A stretch of DNA of 64,000 nucleotides, taken from Lachnospiraceae bacterium. GTDB taxonomy: Bacteria > Bacillota > Clostridia > Lachnospirales > Lachnospiraceae. The notes under the pieces are model-generated. The model was not told the origin of the DNA, searched no databases, and saw nothing but the letters and a program-made list of their open reading frames with translations. The position numbers were made by a program, and so were the translations under genes. The stretch lies in contig BLLW01000003.1 in assembly GCA_011959285.1 (NCBI GenBank), positions 17,636-81,635 of the forward strand, read 5' to 3'. This document shows, piece after piece, positions 51,655-60,462 of this stretch (its first letter is position 1; every line of letters begins with the position of its first letter).

Positions 51655-53487
51655 ATGCCATCACAATTTTTTGGATTATATATAGCAGGTTCGGGGCTTC
51701 GTGCCTCCAACGCGGCTTTGAATACAACAGCAAATAATATCTCCAATTCACAGACCATAGGATATAGCCGGCAGCAGGTGACCCAGCAGGCGAATCTTGC
51801 ATTAAGGACTTTTACCACCTATGGATGTGCAGGAGCCGGTGTGGACACCATTGCCATCGAGCGTGTCAGAGATACTTTTTATGACATGCGATACTGGGAT
51901 AATCAGAGTAAATACGGTGAATTTTCGGTAAAACAGTATTATATGAAAACACTGGAAGATTATCTGGATGATGACAGTACCAGTGGATTTAAGAGTATAT
52001 TTAATCAATTCAGCGCAGCGCTGCAGTCTGTCACAACAAATTCCAGCAGTGAGGCTTCCAAGAAGCAGTTCATAGCATCAGCCAAAGCGCTTACAGACTA
52101 TTTTAATAATATGTATGGAAATCTGCAGGAACTGCAGAAGGATATCAATCTGGAAATCAAGCAGAGTGTGGATCAGATTAATTCTATTTCACAGAAAATC
52201 GCGACCTTAAATAAGCAGATTAATGTGGTTGAACTTTCCGGTGCATCGGCTAATGAGCTGCGTGACCAGAGAGACCTTCTGATTGATGAATTGTCAGAAT
52301 ATGTGGATGTTGAGGTTGAGGAAATGCCTATCGTGGATGTATATCATCCAGAGAGAGAAACCGGGGGGCATCGGTATCTGGTGCGTATTGCAGGAGGACA
52401 GCCGCTGGTAGATGGAAATTCCTATAATACATTGTCTTATGTTGCGCGGACCGAAGGTGAAAAACTGAACCAGAGCGATGCCGATGGCATGTACCGCATT
52501 ATGTGGGCAAACGGAAATGAATTCAACCTGCAAAATGCCGCTATGGGCGGAAAGCTGAAAGGACTTGCGCAGCTTCGGGATGGTAATAATGGCGCTAACT
52601 TTAAGGGTGTGGTTGATTCTGTGGATACAGCCAATCATAAAGTATCGATTAAAGTGGATTCACAGTATTTGAAAGATATGAAGGGATGTACCTTATCTTC
52701 TACAGGCGGTGAAATCAACATTGGCAATACACTTTATTATTATACTGGCTGGGAGTTTGACGGAGTAGATACTTATACCTTTACATTAGACGACAACAGA
52801 CTTCCTCAGATTGATGCTGGCAAGGTTGGAAAAGACGTCAAAGTTTCATCAGAAGTGAAATATCAGGGGATTCCATACTATATGGAGCAGATGAACGAAT
52901 GGATTCGCGGTTTTGCAGAAGCTGTAAATAACATTTTTACACAAGGTGTAGACGCAAACGGCAATCAGGGGTGCATTTTCTTTACAGGATTTGACGGAAC
53001 AGGAAAAGAATATACAGAAGATGATTTCGTGGCGGCAGGAACGCCAGGCGTGGCAGGGGCAAATGGCTATTATGAATTGACGGCAGGGAACTTTGCAATT
53101 AATTCAGCGCTCCTTGCGGATGCGAATCTTCTGGGAACCAGAAGCAGCGCGGATGTAGGCGTAGAGGAATGCGGGCAGATTAAAGAGTTGATTTCCATGC
53201 TGACCAGCAAAGATAAATTCAGCTTCAGGAATGGAACCGCAGGACAGATGCTGGAGATGCTTCTATCTGATATGGCATTAAATGCAAGCAATGCGAACAC
53301 TTTCTACAATACTTATAACGGGCTTAGGAATAGCATTGACAATCAGAGAAGTTCAATTTCTGGTGTGGATGAAGATGAGGAAGCAGTGAGTCTTGTAAAA
53401 TTCCAGAACTCCTACACTTTAGCATCTAAGATGATACAGACACTGACGGAAGTTTATGACCAGCTGATTTTGCGTACCGGCGTTTAA
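51655..53487 (+). CDS. flgK: Flagellar hook-associated protein 1 FlgK, copy 2
   Basis: 610-aa paralogue of the preceding gene. The N-terminus has LYIAGSGLRASNAALNTTANNISN and TIGYSRQQV, the middle ANELRDQRDLLIDELSEYV, and the C-terminus SLVKFQNSYTLASKMIQTLTEVYDQL. It is longer by about 70 residues, with a beta-rich insert around 290-400. Two FlgK genes in tandem suggest a division of labour at the hook-filament junction, or that one has taken another cap or junction role. RBS AAAGGAAG precedes ATG 51655. Confidence 0.9.
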   Translation: MPSQFFGLYIAGSGLRASNAALNTTANNISNSQTIGYSRQQVTQQANLALRTFTTYGCAGAGVDTIAIERVRDTFYDMRYWDNQSKYGEFSVKQYYMKTLEDYLDDDSTSGFKSIFNQFSAALQSVTTNSSSEASKKQFIASAKALTDYFNNMYGNLQELQKDINLEIKQSVDQINSISQKIATLNKQINVVELSGASANELRDQRDLLIDELSEYVDVEVEEMPIVDVYHPERETGGHRYLVRIAGGQPLVDGNSYNTLSYVARTEGEKLNQSDADGMYRIMWANGNEFNLQNAAMGGKLKGLAQLRDGNNGANFKGVVDSVDTANHKVSIKVDSQYLKDMKGCTLSSTGGEINIGNTLYYYTGWEFDGVDTYTFTLDDNRLPQIDAGKVGKDVKVSSEVKYQGIPYYMEQMNEWIRGFAEAVNNIFTQGVDANGNQGCIFFTGFDGTGKEYTEDDFVAAGTPGVAGANGYYELTAGNFAINSALLADANLLGTRSSADVGVEECGQIKELISMLTSKDKFSFRNGTAGQMLEMLLSDMALNASNANTFYNTYNGLRNSIDNQRSSISGVDEDEEAVSLVKFQNSYTLASKMIQTLTEVYDQLILRTGV

Positions 53488-53501
53488 GGAGGACAACAGG
53501 C

Positions 53502-55061
53502 ATGAGAATGACCAATAAAATTATGCAGAATAATTCCCTGTATAATATCAATAATAATAAAATACTACAAAATAAACTGAGCACCATGATGTCAACCGAA
53601 AAGAAGATTACCAGACCTTCTGATGATCCCATTATTGCAATCCGTGCATTGCGTCTTAGAACCAGCGTTACAGAACTGACTCAGTTTTACGAAAAAAATG
53701 CGCCGGATGCAGATAGCTGGCTGGATGTTACCGGTAAGTCTCTGATTACTATAACAGAAGTTTTCAATGATATGATTACGCAGGCGAATAAGGGCGCCAA
53801 TAAGGACTTAGGACCTGAAGATTTGGAAATCATTTTAGAACAGCTTGAGTCGCTTAAGAATGAATATTATTCCACTGGAAATGTGGATTATGCCGGCAGA
53901 TACATTTTTACAGGATACAGAACAGACACTACCATGTCCTTTACCAAAGAGGTAGAGGAACAGCCGGATGGATACCCCAGCTATCAGATTACAGAACAAA
54001 ATACAATCAAAGATTTTGACACCGTTAATGTTACGGATATAGGCGATCTGGAAGGGCTTAATAAAAGTAATTATCAGGATGCAAATTACGGTAATGTTGT
54101 TGAACAAGACATACACAATGCCGACGTTCACAGGCTGCGCCTTTCTTATGACAATTTAGTCGGTCAGAAGGACTTAACATCTGATTTGGTGATTGATGTG
54201 GCTGGGACGCAAAAGCAGGTAAAGACGGTTCCCTTGTCTGAAGATCCTTATCTGAAGGTCATGAATGGTGCGGAGGATATTGTGTTTATCCCTGAAACCG
54301 GAGAGGTTCTTTTCAGCGATAAAGCTTATGAACAGCTTGAGAATGAGATAAGGGCAGCAGGGGGAACAGATACAGAAATTAAGTTTACTTACACCAAAAA
54401 CCAGTGGAAGGACGGAGACCTTCGCCCTGAGCATTATTTTGCATGTACGTCGACTACTTTAAATGATGACAATACAGAAAAGAAAATTAATTACAATCAG
54501 GAATATCTGCTCAACCAGGGAAAACGTCAGACGATTGAATATGACGTGGGCTACAATCAGAAGATACAGGTCAACACCACTGCTGATGAGGTGTTCAGCC
54601 ACAATATGGACAGGGATATTGATGACTTAAAGCTTGCGCTTGCGGATTTAAAGGCGATGGATGCCACTGTCAAAGATATGGATGCGGTTCTTGACAATCT
54701 GGAGGAAGGTACGCCGGAGTACAAGGATGTTAAGAAAAAATATGATGCAGCAAATAAAGCCTACAGCTACCTGCGTGAAAAAGTTCACAAATTGTTTGAG
54801 GGAACGATTACTAAGGTACAGGGGTATTTGGATGATACCAACGTTGCGATTACGGACAATGGAACCAGGAGCCAGCGTCTTTCCCTGATTAGCAATCGTC
54901 TTATGGATCAGAGGACAACTTTTAGGACGCTGCAGTCAGAAAACGAAGATGCAGATATTGCGGAAGTGGCTGTTCAGCTCACCAGCACTGAGCTTACCTA
55001 TAATGCGGCTCTGATGGCGACCGGAAAGATTATGCAGACTTCCCTGATGAACTACATTTAA
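53502..55061 (+). CDS. flgL: Flagellar hook-associated protein 3 FlgL
   Basis: 519-aa flagellin-like junction protein. The N-terminus MRMTNKIMQNNSLYNINNNK and KKITRPSDDP and the C-terminus ADIAEVAVQLTSTELTYNAALMATGKIMQ are diagnostic. It is much longer than the ~300 aa of classical FlgL because of an inserted region (~150-400), which ends in a helical stretch around 370-425. It starts 14 bases after flgK copy 2, behind AAGGAGG. The insert probably forms an extra surface-exposed domain. Confidence 0.92.
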   Translation: MRMTNKIMQNNSLYNINNNKILQNKLSTMMSTEKKITRPSDDPIIAIRALRLRTSVTELTQFYEKNAPDADSWLDVTGKSLITITEVFNDMITQANKGANKDLGPEDLEIILEQLESLKNEYYSTGNVDYAGRYIFTGYRTDTTMSFTKEVEEQPDGYPSYQITEQNTIKDFDTVNVTDIGDLEGLNKSNYQDANYGNVVEQDIHNADVHRLRLSYDNLVGQKDLTSDLVIDVAGTQKQVKTVPLSEDPYLKVMNGAEDIVFIPETGEVLFSDKAYEQLENEIRAAGGTDTEIKFTYTKNQWKDGDLRPEHYFACTSTTLNDDNTEKKINYNQEYLLNQGKRQTIEYDVGYNQKIQVNTTADEVFSHNMDRDIDDLKLALADLKAMDATVKDMDAVLDNLEEGTPEYKDVKKKYDAANKAYSYLREKVHKLFEGTITKVQGYLDDTNVAITDNGTRSQRLSLISNRLMDQRTTFRTLQSENEDADIAEVAVQLTSTELTYNAALMATGKIMQTSLMNYI

Positions 55062-55095
55062 TATAGGCGTGGTATTACGCGGATAGGAGCGGATT

Positions 55096-55551
55096 ATGAA
55101 AATTAGTACAAAAGCATTTGGGGAAATTGAAATAGCAGATGATAAGGTTATTCATTTTCCAGCAGGAATCATCGGTTTTCCGGAGCTTGTAGATTTTGCG
55201 CTTATACATGATGAAGATAAAGGAATCGGTGCGATTCACTGGCTGCAGTCAGTGCAGGAACCTGCGTTTGCGATGCCTGTCATGGATCCGCTTTTGGTGA
55301 GGGAGGATTACAATCCGGAGGTGGATGATGAATTGCTCAAACCACTTGGTAAGTTGGATCCTGCAGAAACGTTGGTGATGGTTACAGTGACTGTGCCCAG
55401 TGACCTTACAAAGATGAGTGTCAATTTGAGGGGACCAATCATCATTAATGCGATAGAAAAGAAGGCATGTCAGGTAATCATAGAAGGGGAAGGGTATCAA
55501 GTCAAATTCCCTATTTATGATATTTTAAATGCAAGGAAAGCGGGTGAATAA
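55096..55551 (+). CDS. fliW: Flagellar assembly factor FliW
   Basis: 151-aa protein that binds cytosolic flagellin and, in Bacillus, also CsrA, releasing CsrA from the flagellin mRNA only when flagellin is low. Family features are IHFPAGIIGFPELVDFALI, FAMPVMDPLLV and NLRGPIIINAIEKKACQVI. The stop is directly followed by the csrA ATG. The pair is one of the hallmarks of Firmicute motility loci. Confidence 0.95.
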   Translation: MKISTKAFGEIEIADDKVIHFPAGIIGFPELVDFALIHDEDKGIGAIHWLQSVQEPAFAMPVMDPLLVREDYNPEVDDELLKPLGKLDPAETLVMVTVTVPSDLTKMSVNLRGPIIINAIEKKACQVIIEGEGYQVKFPIYDILNARKAGE

Positions 55552-55770
55552 ATGTTAGCTTTATCCAGAAAGAAAAACGAAGCCCTTATCATTAACAACA
55601 ATATAGAGATTACAGTGCTTGAAATCAAGGGGGAGCAGGTAAAGCTGGGCATCAGCGCACCGAAGGAGGTTCCAATCTATCGGAAAGAAGTTTATGTACA
55701 GATTCAGGAGGCAAATGAAGAGGCGGTCAGCATGGACGGACTGGAGGCTTTAAAGAATCTGCTCGGATAA
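55552..55770 (+). CDS. csrA: Carbon storage regulator CsrA
   Basis: 72-aa RNA-binding translational repressor. MLALSRKKNEALIINNNIEI and VKLGISAPKEVPIYRKEVY are canonical, including the Arg of the RNA-contact strand. In Bacillus it represses flagellin translation by binding GGA motifs in the hag leader. Candidate sites are seen in the fliC leader here (59443-59474). It is joined to fliW with no gap and ends the operon before a strong terminator. Confidence 0.95.
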   Translation: MLALSRKKNEALIINNNIEITVLEIKGEQVKLGISAPKEVPIYRKEVYVQIQEANEEAVSMDGLEALKNLLG

Positions 55771-55785
55771 GAGAAAATAGTAGAG

Positions 55786-55824
55786 AGAGTACCTGTTTTA
55801 AACAAATGCAGGTACTCTTTTTTT
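55786..55824 (+). terminator. Terminator of the flgM-csrA operon
   Basis: AGAGTACCTG at 55786-55795 pairs with CAGGTACTCT at 55809-55818, followed by a T run to 55824. Confidence 0.92.
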
Positions 55825-55846
55825 GTAAAAAATCAGGATTTAACTA

Positions 55847-55873
55847 TAAATTTTTTCAATCATTTTCCGATAT
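55847..55873 (+). promoter_or_regulatory. Sigma-28 promoter of the flaG-fliD operon
   Basis: TAAA at 55847-55850, 15 bases, TCCGATAT at 55866-55873. It lies 63 bases before the flaG ATG. Confidence 0.85.
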
Positions 55874-55936
55874 ATACTTAAGAAGACAGGAAAGCTCTAT
55901 AGTTTTGCAAATTTATATCACACGGAGGTGATTACA

Positions 55937-56383
55937 ATGGCAGTAGAACCATTAAGCAGTGCTATGACATATCAGGCACAGAACACTCAGCAGGCAAAGC
56001 CTGTGGCGAAACAAACGGTAGAGAACATGGATGTTGCTACACAGGAACTTAACAATGTTTATGATGCGACGACTGTAAAGGTTGCAGAAGCTGGACGGAA
56101 AGAAGGGCAGCAGAACAGCCAGAGTAATTCCGAAAATAGCGCTACAAGAGAACAACAGCAGGCTACCACGGAACAAATCAAGAAAGCAGTTGAAAATCTG
56201 AACAAGAATATGTCTCATTCTGAGGCTGTTTTTGGAATCCATGAAGCTACCAACCGCGTTATGATCAAGATCGTTGACAAGGAATCTAAGGAAGTCATCA
56301 AGGAACTTCCGCCGGAAAAGACCCTTGACATGATCGCAAAGGCGTGGGAACTTGCCGGGCTGCTTGTGGATGAAAGAAGATAG
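55937..56383 (+). CDS. flaG: Flagellar protein FlaG
   Basis: 148 aa. The variable N-terminal half is Gln/Asn/Ala-rich. The conserved C-terminal FlaG domain reads FGIHEATNRVMIKIVDKESKEVIKELPPEKTLDM. FlaG proteins influence filament length in other bacteria. ATG 55937 is 6 bases after CGGAGGTG; the GTG at 55928 lies inside that RBS. First gene of its sigma-28 unit. Confidence 0.9.
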   Translation: MAVEPLSSAMTYQAQNTQQAKPVAKQTVENMDVATQELNNVYDATTVKVAEAGRKEGQQNSQSNSENSATREQQQATTEQIKKAVENLNKNMSHSEAVFGIHEATNRVMIKIVDKESKEVIKELPPEKTLDMIAKAWELAGLLVDERR

Positions 56384-56394
56384 GGGGTATCGAT

Positions 56395-58431
56395 ATGGCG
56401 ATGCGTGTAACCGGAATGATGTCCGGAATGGATACAGAAAGTATCATTCAACAGCTTGTGGCTGCAAGACAGACCAAAGTTGATGCTTTAAAAAAGAAAC
56501 AGACCCAGCATGGCTGGAAACAGGAAGCTTGGAAAGATTTGAATGCAAAGATTTATAAGTTGTACAATGGATCGCTGAATAATCTTCAGTATGCATCTTC
56601 CTTTGTAAAAAAGACGACTACTGTCTCCAACAGTAATCTGGTCAGTGTAATTACAAAGGACACAGCGATGGACAGTGTCCAGAATCTTAAGATCAATCGG
56701 CTTGCCAAGGCTGGTTATCTTACTGGCGGCGTAATTAAGGGAGCCGACGGGAAAAAATTAAGCGGCAGCAGTAAAGTTGCCGAAAGTCTTGGTATAGATG
56801 CAGGCAGTACCTTTGAGGTAAGCACAAACGGTAAAAAAACAGAGATTACGATTGATGAAAATACCACCATTAATTCTTTGGTAAATCAGCTGAAAGCAGC
56901 AGGCGTCGGCGCTAATTTTGATGCTGGTCAGCAGCGTTTTTATATTGGTGCAAATGCACTTGGAGAGGATTCGGACTTTACAATTATCGGTTCCAATTCT
57001 GAAGGTACGAATGCTTTAGATAAGCTGGGCATTTTGGTTTATGATGATAAAGCAAAAGAAGCATATAAAGCGTATGCAACAATGTCGGCTGCCGACATAG
57101 CAAGTTTGAAACAATCCAGAGTTGATGCGCGCGCAGCAGCGCTGGTTGCTGAGAGGGAAAGTCTTACCAAGGATAAAGATGAACTGGCTAAAAAGATGAA
57201 GGAATGCGCAGAAGAATATAGCCAGGCGTATGGTCAGGGTGGTACTTACGATCTTGAAGATGAAGGCAAAAGAACGGCACGCAAGACAGACCTTAAGAAT
57301 CAGATTTCGGAATTAGAAGCAAAAACTGAATTGTCAGCAGAGGAACAGGCGACCTTAGATAAATGCAAGGCGGAGATGTCCTATATCGATGGGTACGAAG
57401 GTCTGCAGAAAGATGTCCAGGAAAAGGATACGAGGCTTTCTGAAATCGCAAAGTATGTAGATAACGACGGAAAGGCAACGTCTTCTCTGGAAGCTGAAAT
57501 TGGCGCGCAGGTAGATGCGAAGATTGCTGAGGCAGCAAGGATTTATAATGATTACAGCAATTTAGAAGGCAAAGGCAGCGCAAGCGATAAGCAGGTAGGT
57601 CAAAATGCTGAAATAGAATTGAATGGTGTAAAGTATTATGCAGACAGTAACACGTTTGAAATAAACGGGCTTACCATCACCTGCAACGGAACAACAGCAG
57701 AAAACGAAATGATTACGCTGAGCACCAAGAATGATACTAGCGGTATCTACGACATGATTAAGAGCTTCATCAAGGAGTATAGTGCGCTCATTAATGAGAT
57801 GGATAAATTGTACAATGCAGAAACCGCGAAAGGCTACGAGCCGCTTACGGATGACGAAAAAGCGGCAATGTCGGAAGCTGAAGTAGAAAAGTGGGAAGCA
57901 AAGATTAAAGACAGTCTGTTGAGAAGAGACGGCACTTTAAATTCAGTATCCAGCGCAATGAAGGAAATCATGATGTCAGGCTTTGAAGTAAACGGGAAGA
58001 AGATGTACCTGTATGATTTCGGTATTGAAACTATGGGTTATTTCAATGCAGCTGATAATGAAAAGAATGCATATCACATTTATGGTGATGAAGACGATGA
58101 AGCATTTAAGAATGAAACAAACAAGCTGATGGCAATGATTAACTCAGATCCTGATGCGGTTGTCGGTTTCTTTACCGAGCTGTCCAAGAAATTGTACGGC
58201 AAGATGTTTGACATGATGAAGGGTACAGAGTTCAGTAGTGTCTATAAGGTATATGACGACAAGAAGATGAAGGAAGAGTATGATGATTATACCGTTAAAA
58301 TTGCTGAGGCAGAAAAGAAACTGCAGGATTATGAAGACAAATGGTATAAGAAATTTGCTGCTATGGAAACAGCGATGGCTAAAATGCAGTCTAATGCCAG
58401 CGCGGTAACAGCTTTATTAGGAGGCTCATGA
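56395..58431 (+). CDS. fliD: Flagellar filament cap protein FliD
   Basis: 678-aa hook-associated protein 2, which caps the growing filament. The N-terminus has GMMSGMDTESIIQQLVAARQTKVDALKKKQ and SLKINRLAKAG-type D1 features. The C-terminus has LRRDGTLNSVSSAMKEIM and ends in a coiled D0 helix (YTVKIAEAEKKLQDYEDKWYKKFAAMETAMAKM by position ~635-668). A long charged coiled-coil insert lies around 240-350, and the protein is larger than the usual ~450-550 aa. RBS TAGGGGGT precedes ATG 56395. Confidence 0.93.
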   Translation: MAMRVTGMMSGMDTESIIQQLVAARQTKVDALKKKQTQHGWKQEAWKDLNAKIYKLYNGSLNNLQYASSFVKKTTTVSNSNLVSVITKDTAMDSVQNLKINRLAKAGYLTGGVIKGADGKKLSGSSKVAESLGIDAGSTFEVSTNGKKTEITIDENTTINSLVNQLKAAGVGANFDAGQQRFYIGANALGEDSDFTIIGSNSEGTNALDKLGILVYDDKAKEAYKAYATMSAADIASLKQSRVDARAAALVAERESLTKDKDELAKKMKECAEEYSQAYGQGGTYDLEDEGKRTARKTDLKNQISELEAKTELSAEEQATLDKCKAEMSYIDGYEGLQKDVQEKDTRLSEIAKYVDNDGKATSSLEAEIGAQVDAKIAEAARIYNDYSNLEGKGSASDKQVGQNAEIELNGVKYYADSNTFEINGLTITCNGTTAENEMITLSTKNDTSGIYDMIKSFIKEYSALINEMDKLYNAETAKGYEPLTDDEKAAMSEAEVEKWEAKIKDSLLRRDGTLNSVSSAMKEIMMSGFEVNGKKMYLYDFGIETMGYFNAADNEKNAYHIYGDEDDEAFKNETNKLMAMINSDPDAVVGFFTELSKKLYGKMFDMMKGTEFSSVYKVYDDKKMKEEYDDYTVKIAEAEKKLQDYEDKWYKKFAAMETAMAKMQSNASAVTALLGGS

Positions 58432-58432
58432 C

Positions 58433-58819
58433 ATGCCCTTACCCAATGCTTATGCACAGTATAACAACAGTAAAGTTTTAACGGCATCCCCAGCAGAATT
58501 GACGTTGATGCTGTATGAAGGAGCAATCAAATTCTGTAATATTGCAATTACTGCAATTGAAGAGAAGGATATTCCCAAGGCACATAATAACATTGTCAAA
58601 GTGCAAAAAATTATTGATCATTTAAGAGCAACATTGGATATGAAATATCCTGTTGCCAAAGAATTTGACAATATCTATGAATATCTCATACATCGGCTGA
58701 TAAGTGCCAATGTGAAAAAAGATGTTGAAATTTTAAATGAGATTCTGGAGCATCTGCGGTCTGTGCGTGATACCTGGAAAGAAGTCATGCGCATCAGCAG
58801 AGAAAAGGGGACCGTATGA
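58433..58819 (+). CDS. fliS: Flagellin export chaperone FliS
   Basis: 128-aa helical chaperone that binds the C-terminus of flagellin before secretion. The family pattern is NAYAQYNNSKVLTASPAELTLMLYEGAIKFCNIA, then KAHNNIVKVQKIIDHLRATLD. It starts two bases after the fliD stop and overlaps the next gene by 4 bases. Confidence 0.95.
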   Translation: MPLPNAYAQYNNSKVLTASPAELTLMLYEGAIKFCNIAITAIEEKDIPKAHNNIVKVQKIIDHLRATLDMKYPVAKEFDNIYEYLIHRLISANVKKDVEILNEILEHLRSVRDTWKEVMRISREKGTV

Positions 58820-59292
58820 TTGAAAATTGTCTGAGTATACTGGAGGATAGTCTGAAAAAGAAGATAGAAGTGCTTAAGCGTATCCATGCGGCAAATGAAA
58901 TTCAGACGACGATTTTGAAAAAAGATCCGGTCGATTTGGAGGCATTTGACAAAATAGTAGACGAAAAGGATCTGTATATAGAGGAACTTACCAGCTTAGA
59001 TGACGGATTTGAGACCTTGTATGAGAAAGTCAGACAGGAGCTGAATGGAAACAGATCAAAGTATGCAGAGCAGATTAAGCGTATGCAGGGGCTTATCACG
59101 GATATCACAGACAGAAGCGTTGCGGTTCAGGCGCAGGAAGCGCGCAATAAAGCATTGGTAGAAAATTGCTTTAAAATGGAACGCCAGAATTTGGGGCAGT
59201 CCAGAAAAAATTCCAAGGCGGCTTACGGGTATTATCAGAACATGAGCAATAAGAATGTTCCCCAGTCGCATTTCATGGACCAAAAAAAATAA
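58816..59292 (+). CDS. FliT/FlgN-like flagellar chaperone
   Basis: 158-aa, almost wholly helical, charged protein. Its place directly after fliS, its size and its coiled-coil nature (LEDSLKKKIEVLKRIHAANEIQ, then FDKIVDEKDLYIEELTSLDDGFETLYEKVR) match FliT/FlgN-like export chaperones, for which sequence identity is low. In known systems FliT serves the FliD cap. It overlaps fliS (ATGA) and ends the unit. No clear terminator is seen before fliC. Confidence 0.7.
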   Translation: MIENCLSILEDSLKKKIEVLKRIHAANEIQTTILKKDPVDLEAFDKIVDEKDLYIEELTSLDDGFETLYEKVRQELNGNRSKYAEQIKRMQGLITDITDRSVAVQAQEARNKALVENCFKMERQNLGQSRKNSKAAYGYYQNMSNKNVPQSHFMDQKK

Positions 59293-59311
59293 AAAAATTT
59301 TAATTTGGGTA

Positions 59312-59338
59312 TAAAGTATTGGAGAAAGCCTCCGATAT
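59312..59338 (+). promoter_or_regulatory. Sigma-28 promoter of fliC
   Basis: TAAA at 59312-59315, 15 bases, TCCGATAT at 59331-59338. It leaves a leader of about 135 bases before the flagellin ATG. Confidence 0.88.
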
Positions 59339-59442
59339 AATATACAAGTAAAGCAAAACAATTGCTTACAAACATATGGCAGTCCCGCTTTTGGATGCGT
59401 ACGAATTCGAAAGCAAGGCTGCACAACAAATTAGTAAACGTA

Positions 59443-59474
59443 CGCAGGGAAGCGGCGTTAAATTCAAGGAGGAA
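59443..59474 (+). promoter_or_regulatory. Candidate CsrA-binding sites in the fliC leader
   Basis: A small hairpin CGC (59443-59445), loop AGGGAA, GCG (59452-59454) presents GGA in a loop, and the ribosome binding site AAGGAGGA (59467-59474) holds two more GGA. A looped GGA plus a site over the Shine-Dalgarno is the arrangement known for CsrA on Bacillus hag mRNA. Confidence 0.5.
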
Positions 59475-59480
59475 TATATT

Positions 59481-60374
59481 ATGGTAGTACAACACAATCT
59501 TACAGCAATGAACTCTAACAGAATGTTAGGAATCACAACTAGCACACAGGCTAAGTCAACAGAGAAGTTATCATCTGGTTACAAGATTAACCGTGCAGCT
59601 GATGATGCAGCAGGCTTATCCATCAGTGAAAAGATGAGAAGACAGATCAGAGGTCTTACACAGGCTGTTTCCAATGCACAGGATGGTATTTCAGCAGTAC
59701 AGACAGCTGAAGGTGCACTCGGTGAAGTGCATGACATGTTACAGCGTATGAATGAACTTGCTATCAAGGCTGGTAATGAAACATTACAGTCTGTAGATAG
59801 AAAGTACATCCAGCAGGAACTTGATCAGCTGAAATCTGAAATTGACAGAGTTCAGACAACAACCACATTCAATGAGCAGAAGCTGTTGAATGGTGACTTC
59901 TCTAAGGGTAAAGCTCTTCAGGTTGGTTCTGAAGTTGATGCTGACAACAGAATCAAAGTTACAATCTTGAAGATGGATTGGGATACAATTTCAAATTCTA
60001 CTACTAAGATGCCTGGTTCAACTACTGGTAATGGAAAAGGCAATAAGACATTACAGGTATTTAAAGAAGGCGAAGATGCTACTAAGGTAGAAGCAAACAT
60101 CAAAGCTACTGTTTCCAGTATCAAGACAGCTATTCAGAATGTATCTGAGCAGAGATCCAGACTTGGTGCTACACAGAACAGACTTGAGCACACAGTAAAC
60201 AACCTGAACAACGTTGTAGAGAATACTACATCTGCTGAATCTGCTATCCGTGATACAGATATGGCTACTGAAATGGTTAAGTACTCCAACAACCAGATTC
60301 TTGCTCAGGCAGGTCAGGCTATGTTGGCTCAGGCTAACCAGGCTAACCAGGGTGTATTATCCTTACTTGGCTAA
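59481..60374 (+). CDS. fliC: Flagellin
   Basis: 297-aa filament subunit. The N-terminal D0/D1 (MVVQHNLTAMNSNRMLG, LSSGYKINRAADDAAGLSIS, RGLTQAVSNAQDGISAVQTAEGA by position ~55-77) and C-terminal D1/D0 (RLEHTVNNLNNVVENTT, ATEMVKYSNNQILAQAGQAM by position ~250-280) are complete. The central region is very short (~160-200), rich in Ser, Thr, Asn and Gly, and is where O-glycans would be carried. ATG 59481 follows AAGGAGGA; the open frame extends left to 59376 without an RBS. Codon use is strongly biased compared with the island genes, as expected for a highly expressed protein. It has its own sigma-28 promoter and terminator. Confidence 0.97.
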   Translation: MVVQHNLTAMNSNRMLGITTSTQAKSTEKLSSGYKINRAADDAAGLSISEKMRRQIRGLTQAVSNAQDGISAVQTAEGALGEVHDMLQRMNELAIKAGNETLQSVDRKYIQQELDQLKSEIDRVQTTTTFNEQKLLNGDFSKGKALQVGSEVDADNRIKVTILKMDWDTISNSTTKMPGSTTGNGKGNKTLQVFKEGEDATKVEANIKATVSSIKTAIQNVSEQRSRLGATQNRLEHTVNNLNNVVENTTSAESAIRDTDMATEMVKYSNNQILAQAGQAMLAQANQANQGVLSLLG

Positions 60375-60407
60375 TCAGTGAGCGTATAAACATTGCAGTA
60401 AACTACC

Positions 60408-60439
60408 AAAAGGGAATGGATAAAATCCATTCCCTTTTT
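60408..60439 (+). terminator. Terminator of fliC
   Basis: AAAAGGGAATGGAT at 60408-60421 pairs with ATCCATTCCCTTTTT at 60425-60439 across a 3-base loop. The A and T runs make it usable from both sides, so it may also end the convergent minus-strand glycosyltransferase genes. Confidence 0.93.
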
Positions 60440-60462
60440 AACACGAAAACTATTTAGAAATA

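Noticed and set aside
59376..59480. 35-residue N-terminal extension of flagellin
   Set aside because: ATG 59481 has AAGGAGGA and begins the conserved flagellin N-terminus. The upstream frame is leader.
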